NCBI GenBank assembly: GCA_018658305.1
Contig: JABHVM010000030.1
Span: forward strand, 1-55,238
Direction: 5' to 3'
Source: Thiotrichales bacterium
Lineage (GTDB): Bacteria > Pseudomonadota > Gammaproteobacteria > GCF-002020875
DNA length: 55,238 nt
Position numbers and translations under genes: made by a program. Shown piece after piece: positions 27,852 to 37,311 of the stretch; the stretch's first letter is position 1; every line of letters begins with the position of its first letter. Under the pieces are notes generated by a model. The model searched no databases. It was not told the DNA's origin and was given only the letters and a program-made list of their open reading frames with translations.

Positions 27852-28426
27852 TAGTTATCCTCTTTAACAATTTCTCTATGATGGAGTGACAGCGCATCCA
27901 CTGGGCAGGGCGCTATACATGCACCACATCCATTACATTTATCTGTACTCATCTCCATCTGCACCGCGCCACCAACGCGCGGTCTAAACTTAAACACCTC
28001 TTCCAGACACTGATCTCCACAGACTTGACAGACAACTCCTCTCTGCGCAATACAGGTGTGAGCTAAACGAACCTCCATACTCCACGCAACCCCCTGTTCA
28101 TCATCCTCTGTAGGGAGAAAACGCAGCGCTTGTGGCTTACAGTGATTCACACACTCTCCGCAGAATGTACACTCTCCGCGCTTGAACTCAACCACTGGAA
28201 ACTTAGCGCGCGCCTCCACTAAAATATTAGTCTCACAATATTTTACACATTCACCACAACGGGTGCACTCTTCTGTAAACTGATACTCAGGCAGAGCCCA
28301 TGGTGGTCTTAGTGGACGATTTTTACCTCTAATATCTCCGCGTAAAAATTGCGCACGACTCACCCCTCTCTGTACCTCTGACTGTCTCTCTTCACGCTTG
28401 CGACCACTCTTAAAAAAATCAAACAT
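27851..28426 (-). CDS. napF: Ferredoxin-type protein NapF
   Basis: The 191-residue cytoplasmic iron-sulfur protein has an RGVSRAQFLRGD N-terminal region and clusters at CTRCGECVKYCETN, CTFCGECVNHCKPQ and CNGCGACIAPCPVDAL, plus a further Cys set (CIAQRGVVCQVCGDQC). NapF is known to interact with NapA during assembly of its Fe-S cluster. The ATG at 28426 was chosen over an upstream TTG at 28438. It overlaps napH and follows the radical SAM gene by 39 bp. Confidence 0.92.
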   Translation of the reverse strand: MFDFFKSGRKREERQSEVQRGVSRAQFLRGDIRGKNRPLRPPWALPEYQFTEECTRCGECVKYCETNILVEARAKFPVVEFKRGECTFCGECVNHCKPQALRFLPTEDDEQGVAWSMEVRLAHTCIAQRGVVCQVCGDQCLEEVFKFRPRVGGAVQMEMSTDKCNGCGACIAPCPVDALSLHHREIVKEDN

Positions 28427-28465
28427 ATCTATTCTCAATCAACCTTACTCTCTTCATCCCAGTAA

Positions 28466-29068
28466 CTACCCTACCACATCTAGGAAGCGGGAACGGAACC
28501 CTACTCCACACTGCTCTGCCAACGCTTTACATTCGGCTATATTTACTCCATCTAAACCATCAATGGCACTCGCCCTTACTAATGGAATACTCTCTCCTGC
28601 TAGTCGCAAAAAATCCAGCATCGCCGCAAATGATCCCTCTAACTGAGGATGACAATGAATATTATAGACCTCTTCGTTCTGCCCATTCATAGAGACCGAG
28701 AGCTCATCTATCAATCCCACCATCTCTGGAACTACATTGCGCTTATGAAACAGGTTAGCTAATCCATCGGTATTAATTCTAGTTAAACCGCCTCTCTCCT
28801 TAATCCAGCCAGCAACCTCCAGCAACAACTTTAAACGCAGAGTAGGTTCACCATAGCCACAAAATACTATCTGACTATACTCTAGTGGATCGCCGATTGC
28901 AGCAATCACCTCTGCAAAGCTCGGGCGATGATCTGCAGTTAGATTGTATTCATGCACCTGCATACTGCCCTGCGTCTTAGGACAAAATTCACAAACCAGA
29001 GTACAACGATCTGTAATACTCAGGTATAGTCTATCTTCGATAGGGTATGCAATTGTCTGGTTTGGCAC
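28466..29068 (-). CDS. Radical SAM protein (TatD-associated type)
   Basis: The 200-residue protein has the radical SAM cluster motif in TDRCTLVCEFCPKTQG (Cys-x3-Cys-x2-Cys, near residue 22), then FCGYGEPTLRLKLL (GEP motif) and RINTDGLANLFHKRNVVPEM. The short length and the sequence after the cluster fit the small radical SAM family often annotated as TatD-family-associated. Its substrate is unknown. It heads the rSAM-napF-napH minus-strand set, divergent from the ankyrin gene (59-bp gap), which is an unusual location for this family. Confidence 0.85.
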   Translation of the reverse strand: MPNQTIAYPIEDRLYLSITDRCTLVCEFCPKTQGSMQVHEYNLTADHRPSFAEVIAAIGDPLEYSQIVFCGYGEPTLRLKLLLEVAGWIKERGGLTRINTDGLANLFHKRNVVPEMVGLIDELSVSMNGQNEEVYNIHCHPQLEGSFAAMLDFLRLAGESIPLVRASAIDGLDGVNIAECKALAEQCGVGFRSRFLDVVG

Positions 29069-29127
29069 TATACTCTCTCTTCTCTAGAAATATTCACTAA
29101 CATTAAATAACCAATGGCAAAATTAAA

Positions 29128-29688
29128 ATGAGACATCTTAGCACTATACTACCATCACTCCTATCAATTATCTTATCTTCTCTAGCCGTAACTAGCGCAA
29201 CTGCTACCCCCAACTCTTCCCCTACCCTTCTCGATGCGGCTAATCAGGGAGAGGTTCAGTTAACTAAAAAACTTCTAAATAGTATGGCTCCACTCTATCC
29301 GCGCACTAGATCAGGTGAAACCCCTCTCCATCGCGCTGCATATCATGGCTATCCAGAGATTGTTAAGCTCCTTATATCTGCCGAGAGCGTAGTAAATGCT
29401 GTCTCGCGACCAGGTGAGACTCCGCTCCATAAAGCTGCTCAGAAGGGACATATAGATATTATTCAACAACTCCTTACTGCGGGTGCAGAGGTAGATAAAC
29501 AGAACGAATATGGCATCAGCCCACTGCAGCAAGCGATCACAGCAGGACAACTAGAGAGCGTTAAACTACTTTTAGGCTGGGGAGCAGATCCAAAACTTGT
29601 AGATAAACTTGGCATAACCCCTCTGCAGTATGCTACTATGGAGGATGAGTTTGAGATTACAGAACTACTGAAGCAGTATCTCAAGTAA
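29128..29688 (+). CDS. Exported ankyrin-repeat protein
   Basis: The 186-residue protein has a signal peptide (MRHLSTILPSLLSIILSSLA..., cut near residue 27) and four to five ankyrin repeats, seen as GETPLHRAAYHGYPEIVKLL, GETPLHKAAQKGHIDIIQQL, GISPLQQAITAGQLESVKLL and GITPLQYATMEDEFEITELL. Ankyrin repeats bind proteins, so a periplasmic assembly or interaction role is plausible. It begins the plus-strand series leading to moaA and nap. It is not a standard nap gene. Confidence 0.88.
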   Translation: MRHLSTILPSLLSIILSSLAVTSATATPNSSPTLLDAANQGEVQLTKKLLNSMAPLYPRTRSGETPLHRAAYHGYPEIVKLLISAESVVNAVSRPGETPLHKAAQKGHIDIIQQLLTAGAEVDKQNEYGISPLQQAITAGQLESVKLLLGWGADPKLVDKLGITPLQYATMEDEFEITELLKQYLK

Positions 29689-29757
29689 GTAGTAGTATTC
29701 AAAAAACCATATATGATCACCAATTAACCAATATTTTTTACCAAAGGAGACAATTTT

Positions 29758-30384
29758 ATGAACTTACACGCAATCAACATTCAACTTATAAACAGAAAAC
29801 TATCGGGAGCTTTAGTAGCATCTGCTATGCTACTAGCGAGCGGGCCTCTATCTGCAGCAACTAACACTCAACAGAGTGACAATATGGCAAATATGGGGAT
29901 GAGTGACGCTATTAACTTCTACATCCAAGCTCTACCTATGGAGTTAGACTCCTTGACGCGGGTTCAGTTATTAGATAAGTCTGAAGATATTTTGACCAAC
30001 ATTATAAAAGCTGATCCAAAATCTCTGGAAGCACACCGTAAGCTCCTCGCAGTCTATATGCAGAAGTTAGAGTACAACAAAGGGATCAGCATAGTTAAAA
30101 ATGCAATTAATCTCAGCCCAGAAGATCCTAAGCTCTTTATCACCCTAGCGATCCTCTACCAGAAAATTGGGGCGTTAGAGTACTCTTTAGCTATGGTAGA
30201 GCAGGCTCTAGAACTTGACCCTCAACATATTGTCGCTAAAGATTACAAGGTATTGCTCCAGAAAAAAATTGAGGCAGATAAGGCTGGAGGAACACATAAC
30301 AGCATGTCTAACAGTATGCCTAGTAGCGGTGCACCACACGGTAAGCTCAACCCTGTAGGGGCAGCGGCTCCATCGGCACACTAA
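29758..30384 (+). CDS. Exported TPR protein
   Basis: The 208-residue protein has an N-terminal signal (cut near ASGPLSA-A, residue 34) and two to three tetratricopeptide repeats between residues ~65 and 160 (for example AILYQKIGALEYSLAMVEQ). A low-complexity tail rich in Ser, Met, Gly and Ala follows. An AGGAG site lies 8 nt before the ATG. TPR proteins often scaffold multi-haem cytochrome or Nap assembly, but no specific homologue is recognised. moaA starts 13 bp later, so they are probably co-transcribed. Confidence 0.85.
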   Translation: MNLHAINIQLINRKLSGALVASAMLLASGPLSAATNTQQSDNMANMGMSDAINFYIQALPMELDSLTRVQLLDKSEDILTNIIKADPKSLEAHRKLLAVYMQKLEYNKGISIVKNAINLSPEDPKLFITLAILYQKIGALEYSLAMVEQALELDPQHIVAKDYKVLLQKKIEADKAGGTHNSMSNSMPSSGAPHGKLNPVGAAAPSAH

Positions 30385-30397
30385 AGAGAGTAACTAA

Positions 30398-31384
30398 ATG
30401 CAACTAACAGACCCATTTGGGCGCACCATTGACTATCTGAGACTCTCGATTACAGATCGCTGCGATCTGCGCTGTGTTTACTGTATGCCCGATGGGTTTG
30501 ATGATTATGAAGCTCCAGAGAGCTGGCTAACCTTTGATGAGATTGAAAGGGTGGTACGCATCTTCGGGGAGCTGGGAGTTGCTCACATCCGAATGACTGG
30601 TGGCGAACCGCTAGTGCGCAAAGGGGTGGTAGAGTTAAGCGCACGGCTAGCACAGCTAGATGGAATAGATGATCTATCTCTAAGCACTAACTGCGTCAAG
30701 ATGAAGAAATTTGCGCAACCACTAAAAGATGCTGGAGTCTCCCGCATCAATGTCAGCCTTGACAGCCTTAATCCAGAGAAGTTCAAGGAAATTACTGGGG
30801 GCGGAAAACTCAGTAAAGTCCTGGATGGACTGATGGCGGCAAAAGATGCTGGCTTCACTCCAATCAAACTCAACGCTGTAGCGATGAAGGGAGTCAATGA
30901 TGATGAACTTGGTGATATGGTTGAGTTCTGCCTAGAGCATAACTTTACTTTGCGCTTTATTGAGACTATGCCTATGGGTGAAACTGGTTGTCGCGCTAAA
31001 GATTCACACTATCTAGACCTTAATATTATTCGTCAAGAGCTGGAGAAAAAGTTTGAACTAGTCCCCAGCGTAATGCCTGGCGCTGGTCCAGCTCGTTACT
31101 TTAAAATAAAAGGAACAGATTTCAATTTTGGATTTATAACTCCAATATCGCAACATTTCTGTGAAACTTGCAACCGCATTCGCCTCTCTTGTGATGGAAC
31201 TCTCTATATGTGTCTAGGGCAAGATGAAAGCTTCTCGCTACGCCCACTGCTACGAGGAGGCGCTACCAATGATGAACTTAAGGATGCCATTCACCATGCG
31301 CTCACCCTTAAACCAGAACAACATGAGTTTGAAAGTGAGCAGAAAGAGCAAGTAGTCCGCTTTATGAATATGACTGGCGGATAA
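30398..31384 (+). CDS. moaA: GTP 3',8-cyclase (molybdenum cofactor biosynthesis)
   Basis: MoaA is the radical SAM enzyme that starts molybdopterin synthesis from GTP. Its 328 residues show the N-terminal cluster ITDRCDLRCVYCMP, the GGEPL motif, and the C-terminal cluster CETCNRIRLSCDG. The protein ends MNMTGG with the C-terminal Gly-Gly needed for activity. One oddity is LSTNC, where most family members have STNG. Its position before napA suits the molybdenum cofactor need of NapA. Confidence 0.96.
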   Translation: MQLTDPFGRTIDYLRLSITDRCDLRCVYCMPDGFDDYEAPESWLTFDEIERVVRIFGELGVAHIRMTGGEPLVRKGVVELSARLAQLDGIDDLSLSTNCVKMKKFAQPLKDAGVSRINVSLDSLNPEKFKEITGGGKLSKVLDGLMAAKDAGFTPIKLNAVAMKGVNDDELGDMVEFCLEHNFTLRFIETMPMGETGCRAKDSHYLDLNIIRQELEKKFELVPSVMPGAGPARYFKIKGTDFNFGFITPISQHFCETCNRIRLSCDGTLYMCLGQDESFSLRPLLRGGATNDELKDAIHHALTLKPEQHEFESEQKEQVVRFMNMTGG

Positions 31385-31692
31385 ATCCAAATATATACAT
31401 AATATATACATACCTCGCAACCCCTGTCAGGAATCAGCTACCCCCCTTATTTACAGATATTTAAAATAAAAAAAGCACCTATATAAGCGTATGGTTGTTG
31501 ACATACCCCTATTTTTTTGAGATAAATACCCAATCAGCAGTAACCATTACTGAATAACACGACATAGTGTTACTCAATATAATATAACCGCTGTTTTTTT
31601 GGAGTGGGATTACATCTTATATAATTTGTAGCCCACCTATTTTTTAACTCATATTTAATTATTTTTAATTATAAAGAGAGGAGCAGTAACTT
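31385..31692 (+). promoter_or_regulatory. napA upstream region with tandem palindromes
   Basis: This 308-bp gene-free stretch precedes napA. It contains a perfect inverted repeat CAGTAA-CCA-TTACTG (31538-31552) overlapping a second one, TGAATAACAC-N6-GTGTTACTCA (31551-31576, 9 of 10 pairs). TATAAT follows at 31578-31583. The first palindrome is centred about 45 bp before the likely transcript start, where activators bind. A TACCCCT heptamer at 31504-31510 fits the NarL half-site consensus TACYYMT. Regulators are inferred only. Confidence 0.6.
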
Positions 31693-34245
31693 ATGAGTAT
31701 CTCGAGAAGAGAGTTTATTAAAACAAATGCAGCGGCGGCTACCGCAACTGCAATGGGTCTAGGACTTGGCGGCATTCCAGCTGTCACAGTTGCTAAAGAT
31801 GGATATGATTCAGACGGAATCCGTTGGGATAAAGCACCATGTCGTTTCTGTGGTACAGGCTGTAGTATATTGGTCGGTACTCGTGACGGGCGTGTAGTTG
31901 CGACTCAGGGCGACCCAGATGCAGCGGTAAACAAAGGTCTAAACTGTATCAAGGGATATTTTCTATCCAAAATTATGTATGGTAAGGATCGTTTAGACAC
32001 TCCTCTACTGCGTCAAACTGACGGTGAGTTTGATAAGAATGGTGAGTTTACTCCTATCAGCTGGGATGCAGCATTCGACATTATGGCAGAGAAGTGGAAA
32101 GGAGCTATGGCTAATGACCGTGCTCGTGGCGATGGCAAATCTACAGTAGGTATGTTTGGTTCAGGACAGTGGACTGTTATGGAAGGGTACGCTGCATCTA
32201 AACTGATGAAGGCTGGCTTCCGCTCCAATAATATCGACCCTAACGCTCGCCACTGTATGGCATCTGCGGTAGGAGCATTTATGCGCACCTTCGGTTCTGA
32301 CGAGCCAATGGGCTGTTATGATGACTTTGAGCATGGTGAGAACTTTGTGCTTTGGGGTTCCAATATGGCTGAGATGCACCCCATCCTCTGGTCAAGAATT
32401 ACTGATACTCGTCTCACTAAAAAGAACTCTACAGTACAAGTTTTATCTACATTCACTCACCGAAGCTGTGACTTAGCAGATAATGTGATGATTTTTGAAC
32501 CACAGACTGACCTAGTGATTGGTAACTATATTGCCAACTACATTATTCAGAACGGTGCAGTAAATAAATCATTTGTAGAAAATAGTACCAATATCCGCCT
32601 TGCTAACACCGATATCGGTTACGGTCTACGCCCAACTGATCCGCGCGAGAAGAACGCTAAGAACAGCTCTCCTCGTAAAGCACAGGTTGGATCTAAACCA
32701 ATGAGCTTCGATGAGTACAAGGAATTTGTTGCAGACTACACTCTAGAGAAGACCTCTAAAATGTCTGGGGTTCCAGAGAGAAATCTCCTAGAGCTAGCTG
32801 AGATCTACGCCAATCCGAACAAGAAGGTAATGTCTCTATGGACTATGGGTGTAAACCAGCATACTCGTGGAGTCTGGATGAACCACCTAATATATAACAT
32901 CCATCTTCTAACCGGCAAGATCTCTCTCCCTGGTAATGGTCCATTCTCCTTGACTGGACAGCCTTCAGCGTGTGGTACTGCTCGTGAGGTTGGAACTTTT
33001 GCTCATCGTCTCCCTGCAGATTTGGTAGTAATGAAGAAACCACATCGTGACTTTGCTGAGAAGACCTGGAAGATTCCAGAGGGTACTATCCCTGCCAAAC
33101 CTGGCTATCACGCCGTACTGCAGAACCGTATGTTGAAAGATGGCAAGATAAATGCTTACTGGGTAATGTGTAACAACAATGTGCAGGCAGCACCAAACCT
33201 CAATGAAGAGACTATGCCTGGCTATCGCAATCCGAAGAACTTTATTGTAACTTCCGATCCATATCCAACTGTTACTGCAATGGCATCTGACCTAATTCTC
33301 CCTACTGCAATGTGGATTGAGAAAGAGGGAATGTATGGTAATGCGGAGCGCCGTTCACAAGCTTGGCGCCAGCAGGTTCCTTCAGCTAAAGGAACTCGTT
33401 CAGATATCTGGCAGTTAATGGAGTTCTCCAAACGATTTACTACTGAAGAGGCATGGGGTGAAGAGCATGTTGCAAAAATGCCTGAACTGCGTGGCAAAAC
33501 ACTATTTGATGTCCTCTACGCAAATGGTCAAGTCAATAAGTATGGACTTGATGAGCTTCAGCCAGGACATGACAACGAAGAGGCGTTCCATTTTGGCTTC
33601 TATCCACAGAAGGGGCTCTTTGAAGAGTACCGTCTCTTTGGAACTAAAGGACCTAAGAAAGGGCATGAACTTGGTGATTACACCCAGTACCATAAGGTGC
33701 GTGGTATGCGCTGGCCTGTAGTAGATGGCAAAGAGACTCTCTGGCGCTATCGTGATGGCTTTGATCCACATGTACGCAGATCTAACCCAACAGTAGCGAA
33801 GGGAGATGTCTATTTCTATGGTAAGCCAGACGGTAAAGCAAATATCTTCTGCTGCCCTTACGAGCCACCTGCAGAATCACCTAATGATGAGTATCCATTC
33901 TGGATGTCTACTGGACGAGTACTTGAACATTGGCACTCAGGAACAATGACTCAGCGAGTCCCTGAGCTCTACAAGGCGGTTCCTGATGCGTTGATCTATA
34001 TGAATGCAAAAGATGCGAAAGCACAGCGTATGCATGATGGATCTGTGGCTAAGGTATCTTCTAGGCTTGGTGATTTCACTGGTCGTATCTCCACTCGTGG
34101 ACGAAATAAGATGCCAGAAGGGATGATCTTCGTACCATGGTTCGATGCTCGTCGTCTAGTTAACAAGCTAATTCTTGATGCAACCGATCCTCTATCCAAA
34201 GAGACCGATTACAAAAAAGTTGCTGTTAAAATTACTAAAGTCTAA
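31693..34245 (+). CDS. napA: Periplasmic nitrate reductase catalytic subunit
   Basis: NapA reduces nitrate to nitrite with a bis-MGD molybdenum centre and one [4Fe-4S] cluster. The 850-residue protein starts with a Tat signal ([10 protein letters not shown]), then [19 protein letters not shown] with Cys ligands of the cluster, and [16 protein letters not shown]. The Mo-ligand cysteine is expected in [15 protein letters not shown] near residue 190. It is slightly longer than the ~828 residues of E. coli NapA. An AGAGGAG site precedes the ATG. napB follows 13 bp later. Confidence 0.98.
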   Translation: MSISRREFIKTNAAAATATAMGLGLGGIPAVTVAKDGYDSDGIRWDKAPCRFCGTGCSILVGTRDGRVVATQGDPDAAVNKGLNCIKGYFLSKIMYGKDRLDTPLLRQTDGEFDKNGEFTPISWDAAFDIMAEKWKGAMANDRARGDGKSTVGMFGSGQWTVMEGYAASKLMKAGFRSNNIDPNARHCMASAVGAFMRTFGSDEPMGCYDDFEHGENFVLWGSNMAEMHPILWSRITDTRLTKKNSTVQVLSTFTHRSCDLADNVMIFEPQTDLVIGNYIANYIIQNGAVNKSFVENSTNIRLANTDIGYGLRPTDPREKNAKNSSPRKAQVGSKPMSFDEYKEFVADYTLEKTSKMSGVPERNLLELAEIYANPNKKVMSLWTMGVNQHTRGVWMNHLIYNIHLLTGKISLPGNGPFSLTGQPSACGTAREVGTFAHRLPADLVVMKKPHRDFAEKTWKIPEGTIPAKPGYHAVLQNRMLKDGKINAYWVMCNNNVQAAPNLNEETMPGYRNPKNFIVTSDPYPTVTAMASDLILPTAMWIEKEGMYGNAERRSQAWRQQVPSAKGTRSDIWQLMEFSKRFTTEEAWGEEHVAKMPELRGKTLFDVLYANGQVNKYGLDELQPGHDNEEAFHFGFYPQKGLFEEYRLFGTKGPKKGHELGDYTQYHKVRGMRWPVVDGKETLWRYRDGFDPHVRRSNPTVAKGDVYFYGKPDGKANIFCCPYEPPAESPNDEYPFWMSTGRVLEHWHSGTMTQRVPELYKAVPDALIYMNAKDAKAQRMHDGSVAKVSSRLGDFTGRISTRGRNKMPEGMIFVPWFDARRLVNKLILDATDPLSKETDYKKVAVKITKV

Positions 34246-34258
34246 GGAGGATTATCCA

Positions 34259-34705
34259 ATGAAAAAGAGTAATAAAATGATGTTTCTGTTGGGCGTGTCT
34301 ATGGTTGCAATGGCTGGTAGCAGCTCTATAGCTACTGCTTTTTATGAGGTAACGTCTCTACGAGGAGATCTAAGTATCAACAGTGATGCGCAGATTCCTG
34401 CCAAGAAGAGAATATATAAAAATGTAGATCTATTTGCGAGAGATTTTAAGGAGCAACCTCCTTTCATGACTCACAAAGAGTATGCTATAAACATTAGGGA
34501 TAATCGCTGTTTTGAGTGTCACAGTGAAGATAACTATCAGGAAGAGGAGACAACTCGTATTCCTGATACCCACTATATGGATCGCAACGACAACAAGCTA
34601 GATCATGTAGCTGGTTCTCGTTACTTCTGTAACCAGTGTCATATGCCGCTATTTAAGGTTGAACCATTAGTTGATAATGACTTCAGATCTTCATCTAGAA
34701 GGTAG
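34259..34705 (+). CDS. napB: Periplasmic nitrate reductase dihaem subunit
   Basis: NapB supplies electrons to NapA. The 148-residue protein has a signal peptide (MKKSNKMMFLLGVSMVAMAG...), two haem sites CFECH and CNQCH, and the His ligands HKEY and HYMD. The ATG at 34259, behind an AAGGAGG ribosome site, was chosen over an upstream in-frame start within napA. A terminator follows 31 bp after the stop, which could separate napAB expression from napDG. Confidence 0.96.
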   Translation: MKKSNKMMFLLGVSMVAMAGSSSIATAFYEVTSLRGDLSINSDAQIPAKKRIYKNVDLFARDFKEQPPFMTHKEYAINIRDNRCFECHSEDNYQEEETTRIPDTHYMDRNDNKLDHVAGSRYFCNQCHMPLFKVEPLVDNDFRSSSRR

Positions 34706-34735
34706 TCTGGATATGTAATCCATTTGTGACAATAG

Positions 34736-34770
34736 AAGCCGTCTGGATATAATGTCTAGGCGGCTTTTTT
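34736..34770 (+). terminator. Terminator after napB
   Basis: AAGCCGTCTGGA (34736-34747) and TCTAGGCGGCTT (34755-34766) pair with two wobble positions, followed by a T6 run. It may reduce read-through into napD and napG. Confidence 0.85.
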
Positions 34771-34881
34771 ATGTGTTATATTACCAACAAGATAGTTACA
34801 TATTAAAGTTAAAAACAGAGCTTAAAATAGAGTTAGAAACAGAGTTATAAACGAAAGTTATATATTAAAAGAGAGATAAAA

Positions 34882-35160
34882 ATGACAGAAGAGTTAATCC
34901 AAATTTCAGGTATTGCAATTCGTTTCACCCCTGAATTTATGCAACCAATTAAAGAGAAGCTTCTTACCATAACAGGGTTAGAGATTCACGCTGAAGATCC
35001 TGCTGGAAAGTTTGCAGTCACTATTGAGAATAGAAACTCGCATGCTATGACCGATATAATCAGTGATATTGAGGCGTTAGATGGGGTAGTACTGGTAAAC
35101 CCAGTCTATATCCACGATGAAGAGGAGATGAGTGGCGATAATGCCAATATTAAATTGTAG
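34882..35160 (+). CDS. napD: NapD chaperone for NapA
   Basis: NapD is a small cytoplasmic protein that binds the NapA Tat signal peptide to hold back export until the cofactor is in place. The 92-residue protein has the NapD ferredoxin-like pattern: ISGIAIRFTPEF at the start, GLEIHAEDPAGKFAVTIE near residue 38 and DGVVLVNPVYIHDE near the end. The spacing to napG is 37 bp. The 176-bp gap from napB holds a terminator and AT-rich direct repeats. Confidence 0.92.
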   Translation: MTEELIQISGIAIRFTPEFMQPIKEKLLTITGLEIHAEDPAGKFAVTIENRNSHAMTDIISDIEALDGVVLVNPVYIHDEEEMSGDNANIKL

Positions 35161-35197
35161 ATATAGATCCTCCAACTACAGATTCTAAATAAAAAAT

Positions 35198-36046
35198 ATG
35201 AAAAAAATAGATCGACGAGAATTTATCACCAATAGCGGTAAGATGGTTGGCGGTATGGCGATTGCTGGAGCTGGTATCGCTCTATTTGGTTCTCAAGCAA
35301 GCTCTAACCCAGCATACGCTCTGCGTCCACCAGGAGCGCTTCCAGAGGAGCAGTTTTTAGGTGCTTGCATAAGATGTGGTCTCTGCGTTAAAGATTGCCC
35401 TTATGATATTCTAAAACTTGGAGAGATCCAAGATGAAGTGGCTCTAGGAACCCCCTACTTTATAGCTAGAGAGATACCTTGCGAGATGTGTGAAGAGATC
35501 TACTGCATTCAAAACTGCCCTACAGGAGCTCTAGATCATAACTTAGCCGACATCAACACATCAAGAATGGGGGTAGCTGTACTGGTTGATCAAGAGACCT
35601 GCCTCAATCTATTGGGGCTGCGTTGTGATATCTGCTACCGTGTATGCCCAGTTATAGACGAGGCTATTACCTTAGAAAGATTTCACAACACTCGCACCCA
35701 AAGCCATACCCTATTTATCCCTACTGTTCACTCTGACAGCTGCACTGGCTGCGGCAAGTGTGAACATGCCTGCCCACTCCCTATCGCCGCAATTAAAGTT
35801 CTTCCAGAGAGTTTAGCTAAAGGTGAATCTAGCTCACACTATCGCCTCGGCTGGAAAGAGAAAGAGAAAAAAGGTAGTGCGTTAGTTGCGCCAGATGTAG
35901 AGCATCAATATAATCTTCCAGATGGATACAAGTATGATCTGCAAGGAGAGGGATTATCTATCCCCGAGACAGATAGTGGGCCAAACTTAATGGATTTTGA
36001 CATTCCTGGATTTGCCAATATCTCTATCTCAAAACCAAAAGAGTAA
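35198..36046 (+). CDS. napG: Quinol dehydrogenase periplasmic Fe-S subunit NapG
   Basis: The 282-residue protein has a Tat-type signal (DRREFITNSGK) and four [4Fe-4S] motifs: CIRCGLCVKDCPYD, CEMCEEIYCIQNCP, CLNLLGLRCDICYRVCP and CTGCGKCEHACPLP. NapG works with membrane protein NapH to move electrons from quinol to NapAB. The partner napH is on the opposite strand about 8 kb away in the same locus. This splits the napGH pair that is usually adjacent. Confidence 0.95.
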   Translation: MKKIDRREFITNSGKMVGGMAIAGAGIALFGSQASSNPAYALRPPGALPEEQFLGACIRCGLCVKDCPYDILKLGEIQDEVALGTPYFIAREIPCEMCEEIYCIQNCPTGALDHNLADINTSRMGVAVLVDQETCLNLLGLRCDICYRVCPVIDEAITLERFHNTRTQSHTLFIPTVHSDSCTGCGKCEHACPLPIAAIKVLPESLAKGESSSHYRLGWKEKEKKGSALVAPDVEHQYNLPDGYKYDLQGEGLSIPETDSGPNLMDFDIPGFANISISKPKE

Positions 36047-36144
36047 GCAACGCTTAACTTGCAACAGAGTACTTGCAATACAATAGGCAACTCTTAGCGT
36101 GCTATAATTATCTATTCTAATAGATATGATAGAGAGAGAATTTT

Positions 36145-37311
36145 ATGAATCTGCATGAGTACCAAGCAAAAGAGCTATTCCGTAAAGTTGGGATCCCCAC
36201 CCCTAATGGGGAGGTGGTTATAGATAGTGATAGCGTAGAGGTGGTTGCTAAAGATATTGGGGGTAATGCTTGGGTTGCTAAAGCACAAGTCCATGCTGGT
36301 GGACGAGGTAAAGGTGGTGGAGTTAAGATCTCTACAAGTATAGATGATCTGGTTGCTGCTACCAATCAGATGCTTGGCAACACCCTAATCACTCCTCAGA
36401 CTCACGGACGCGGACTACCAATCAATAGCGTACTGATCGAAGAGACTCTTGATATAGAGCGAGAGTTATACCTTGGCGCACTAGTTGATCGTGATCAAGA
36501 GAAGATTGTCTATATGGCATCTAGTGCTGGGGGAATGGATATTGAGCAGGTTGCGGCAGAGACTCCTGAAAAAATTGTAACTGTACATGCTGATCCTGCA
36601 GCTGGATTACAAGCCTACCAGTGCCGTCAACTAGCATTCGGTTTGGGGTTAGAGGGAAAACAGATTAGTGCATTAACAAAAATTGTTACTGGACTACATC
36701 GTCTATTTACCCATAACGACCTAAGTTTAGTTGAGATTAATCCTCTAATTATTACCGCAGATGGTGAGTTAGTAGCTCTGGATGCGAAGATAAATATAGA
36801 TGATAATGCTCTCTACCGTCACCCTAAACTCAAGGATCTCCACGATCCATCTCAGGAAGATGCAGCAGAACTTGAAGCGAGCAAGCACGAACTAAACTAC
36901 ATAACCCTTGATGGAAATATTGGTTGCATGGTGAATGGTGCTGGACTTGCAATGGCGACTATGGATCTAATTAAATTACAGGGAGGCGAGCCTGCAAACT
37001 TTCTTGATGTTGGTGGTGGTACTACTGCAGAAAGAGTTGCAGTGGCATTTAAGCTAATATTAAGTGACTCTAAGGTTAAAGCTATCTTGGTAAATATCTT
37101 TGGCGGTATCGTGCGTTGCGACCTTATTGCTGAGGGAATTATAAGTGCTATCCAAGAGGTTGGGGTAGATATTCCAGTGGTAGTTAGACTTGAGGGCACT
37201 AACGCTCCGCAAGGGATGGCGCTTCTTAAAAGTAGCGGGCTAAATATTGATGTTGAAGATACATTAACTGGCGCTGCTAAAAAGGCAGTAGAGAAAGGAG
37301 CTCAAGCATGA
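36145..37311 (+). CDS. sucC: Succinyl-CoA synthetase beta subunit (ADP-forming)
   Basis: SucC binds succinate and nucleotide in the TCA-cycle step that makes ATP from succinyl-CoA. The 388-residue ATP-grasp protein starts [20 protein letters not shown] and carries [17 protein letters not shown] near residue 45, VEINPLI near residue 195 and [16 protein letters not shown] near residue 315. It overlaps sucD by 4 bp (ATGA). It follows napG by 98 bp, with TATAAT at 36103-36108 as a possible promoter -10 element. Confidence 0.97.
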   Translation: MNLHEYQAKELFRKVGIPTPNGEVVIDSDSVEVVAKDIGGNAWVAKAQVHAGGRGKGGGVKISTSIDDLVAATNQMLGNTLITPQTHGRGLPINSVLIEETLDIERELYLGALVDRDQEKIVYMASSAGGMDIEQVAAETPEKIVTVHADPAAGLQAYQCRQLAFGLGLEGKQISALTKIVTGLHRLFTHNDLSLVEINPLIITADGELVALDAKINIDDNALYRHPKLKDLHDPSQEDAAELEASKHELNYITLDGNIGCMVNGAGLAMATMDLIKLQGGEPANFLDVGGGTTAERVAVAFKLILSDSKVKAILVNIFGGIVRCDLIAEGIISAIQEVGVDIPVVVRLEGTNAPQGMALLKSSGLNIDVEDTLTGAAKKAVEKGAQA

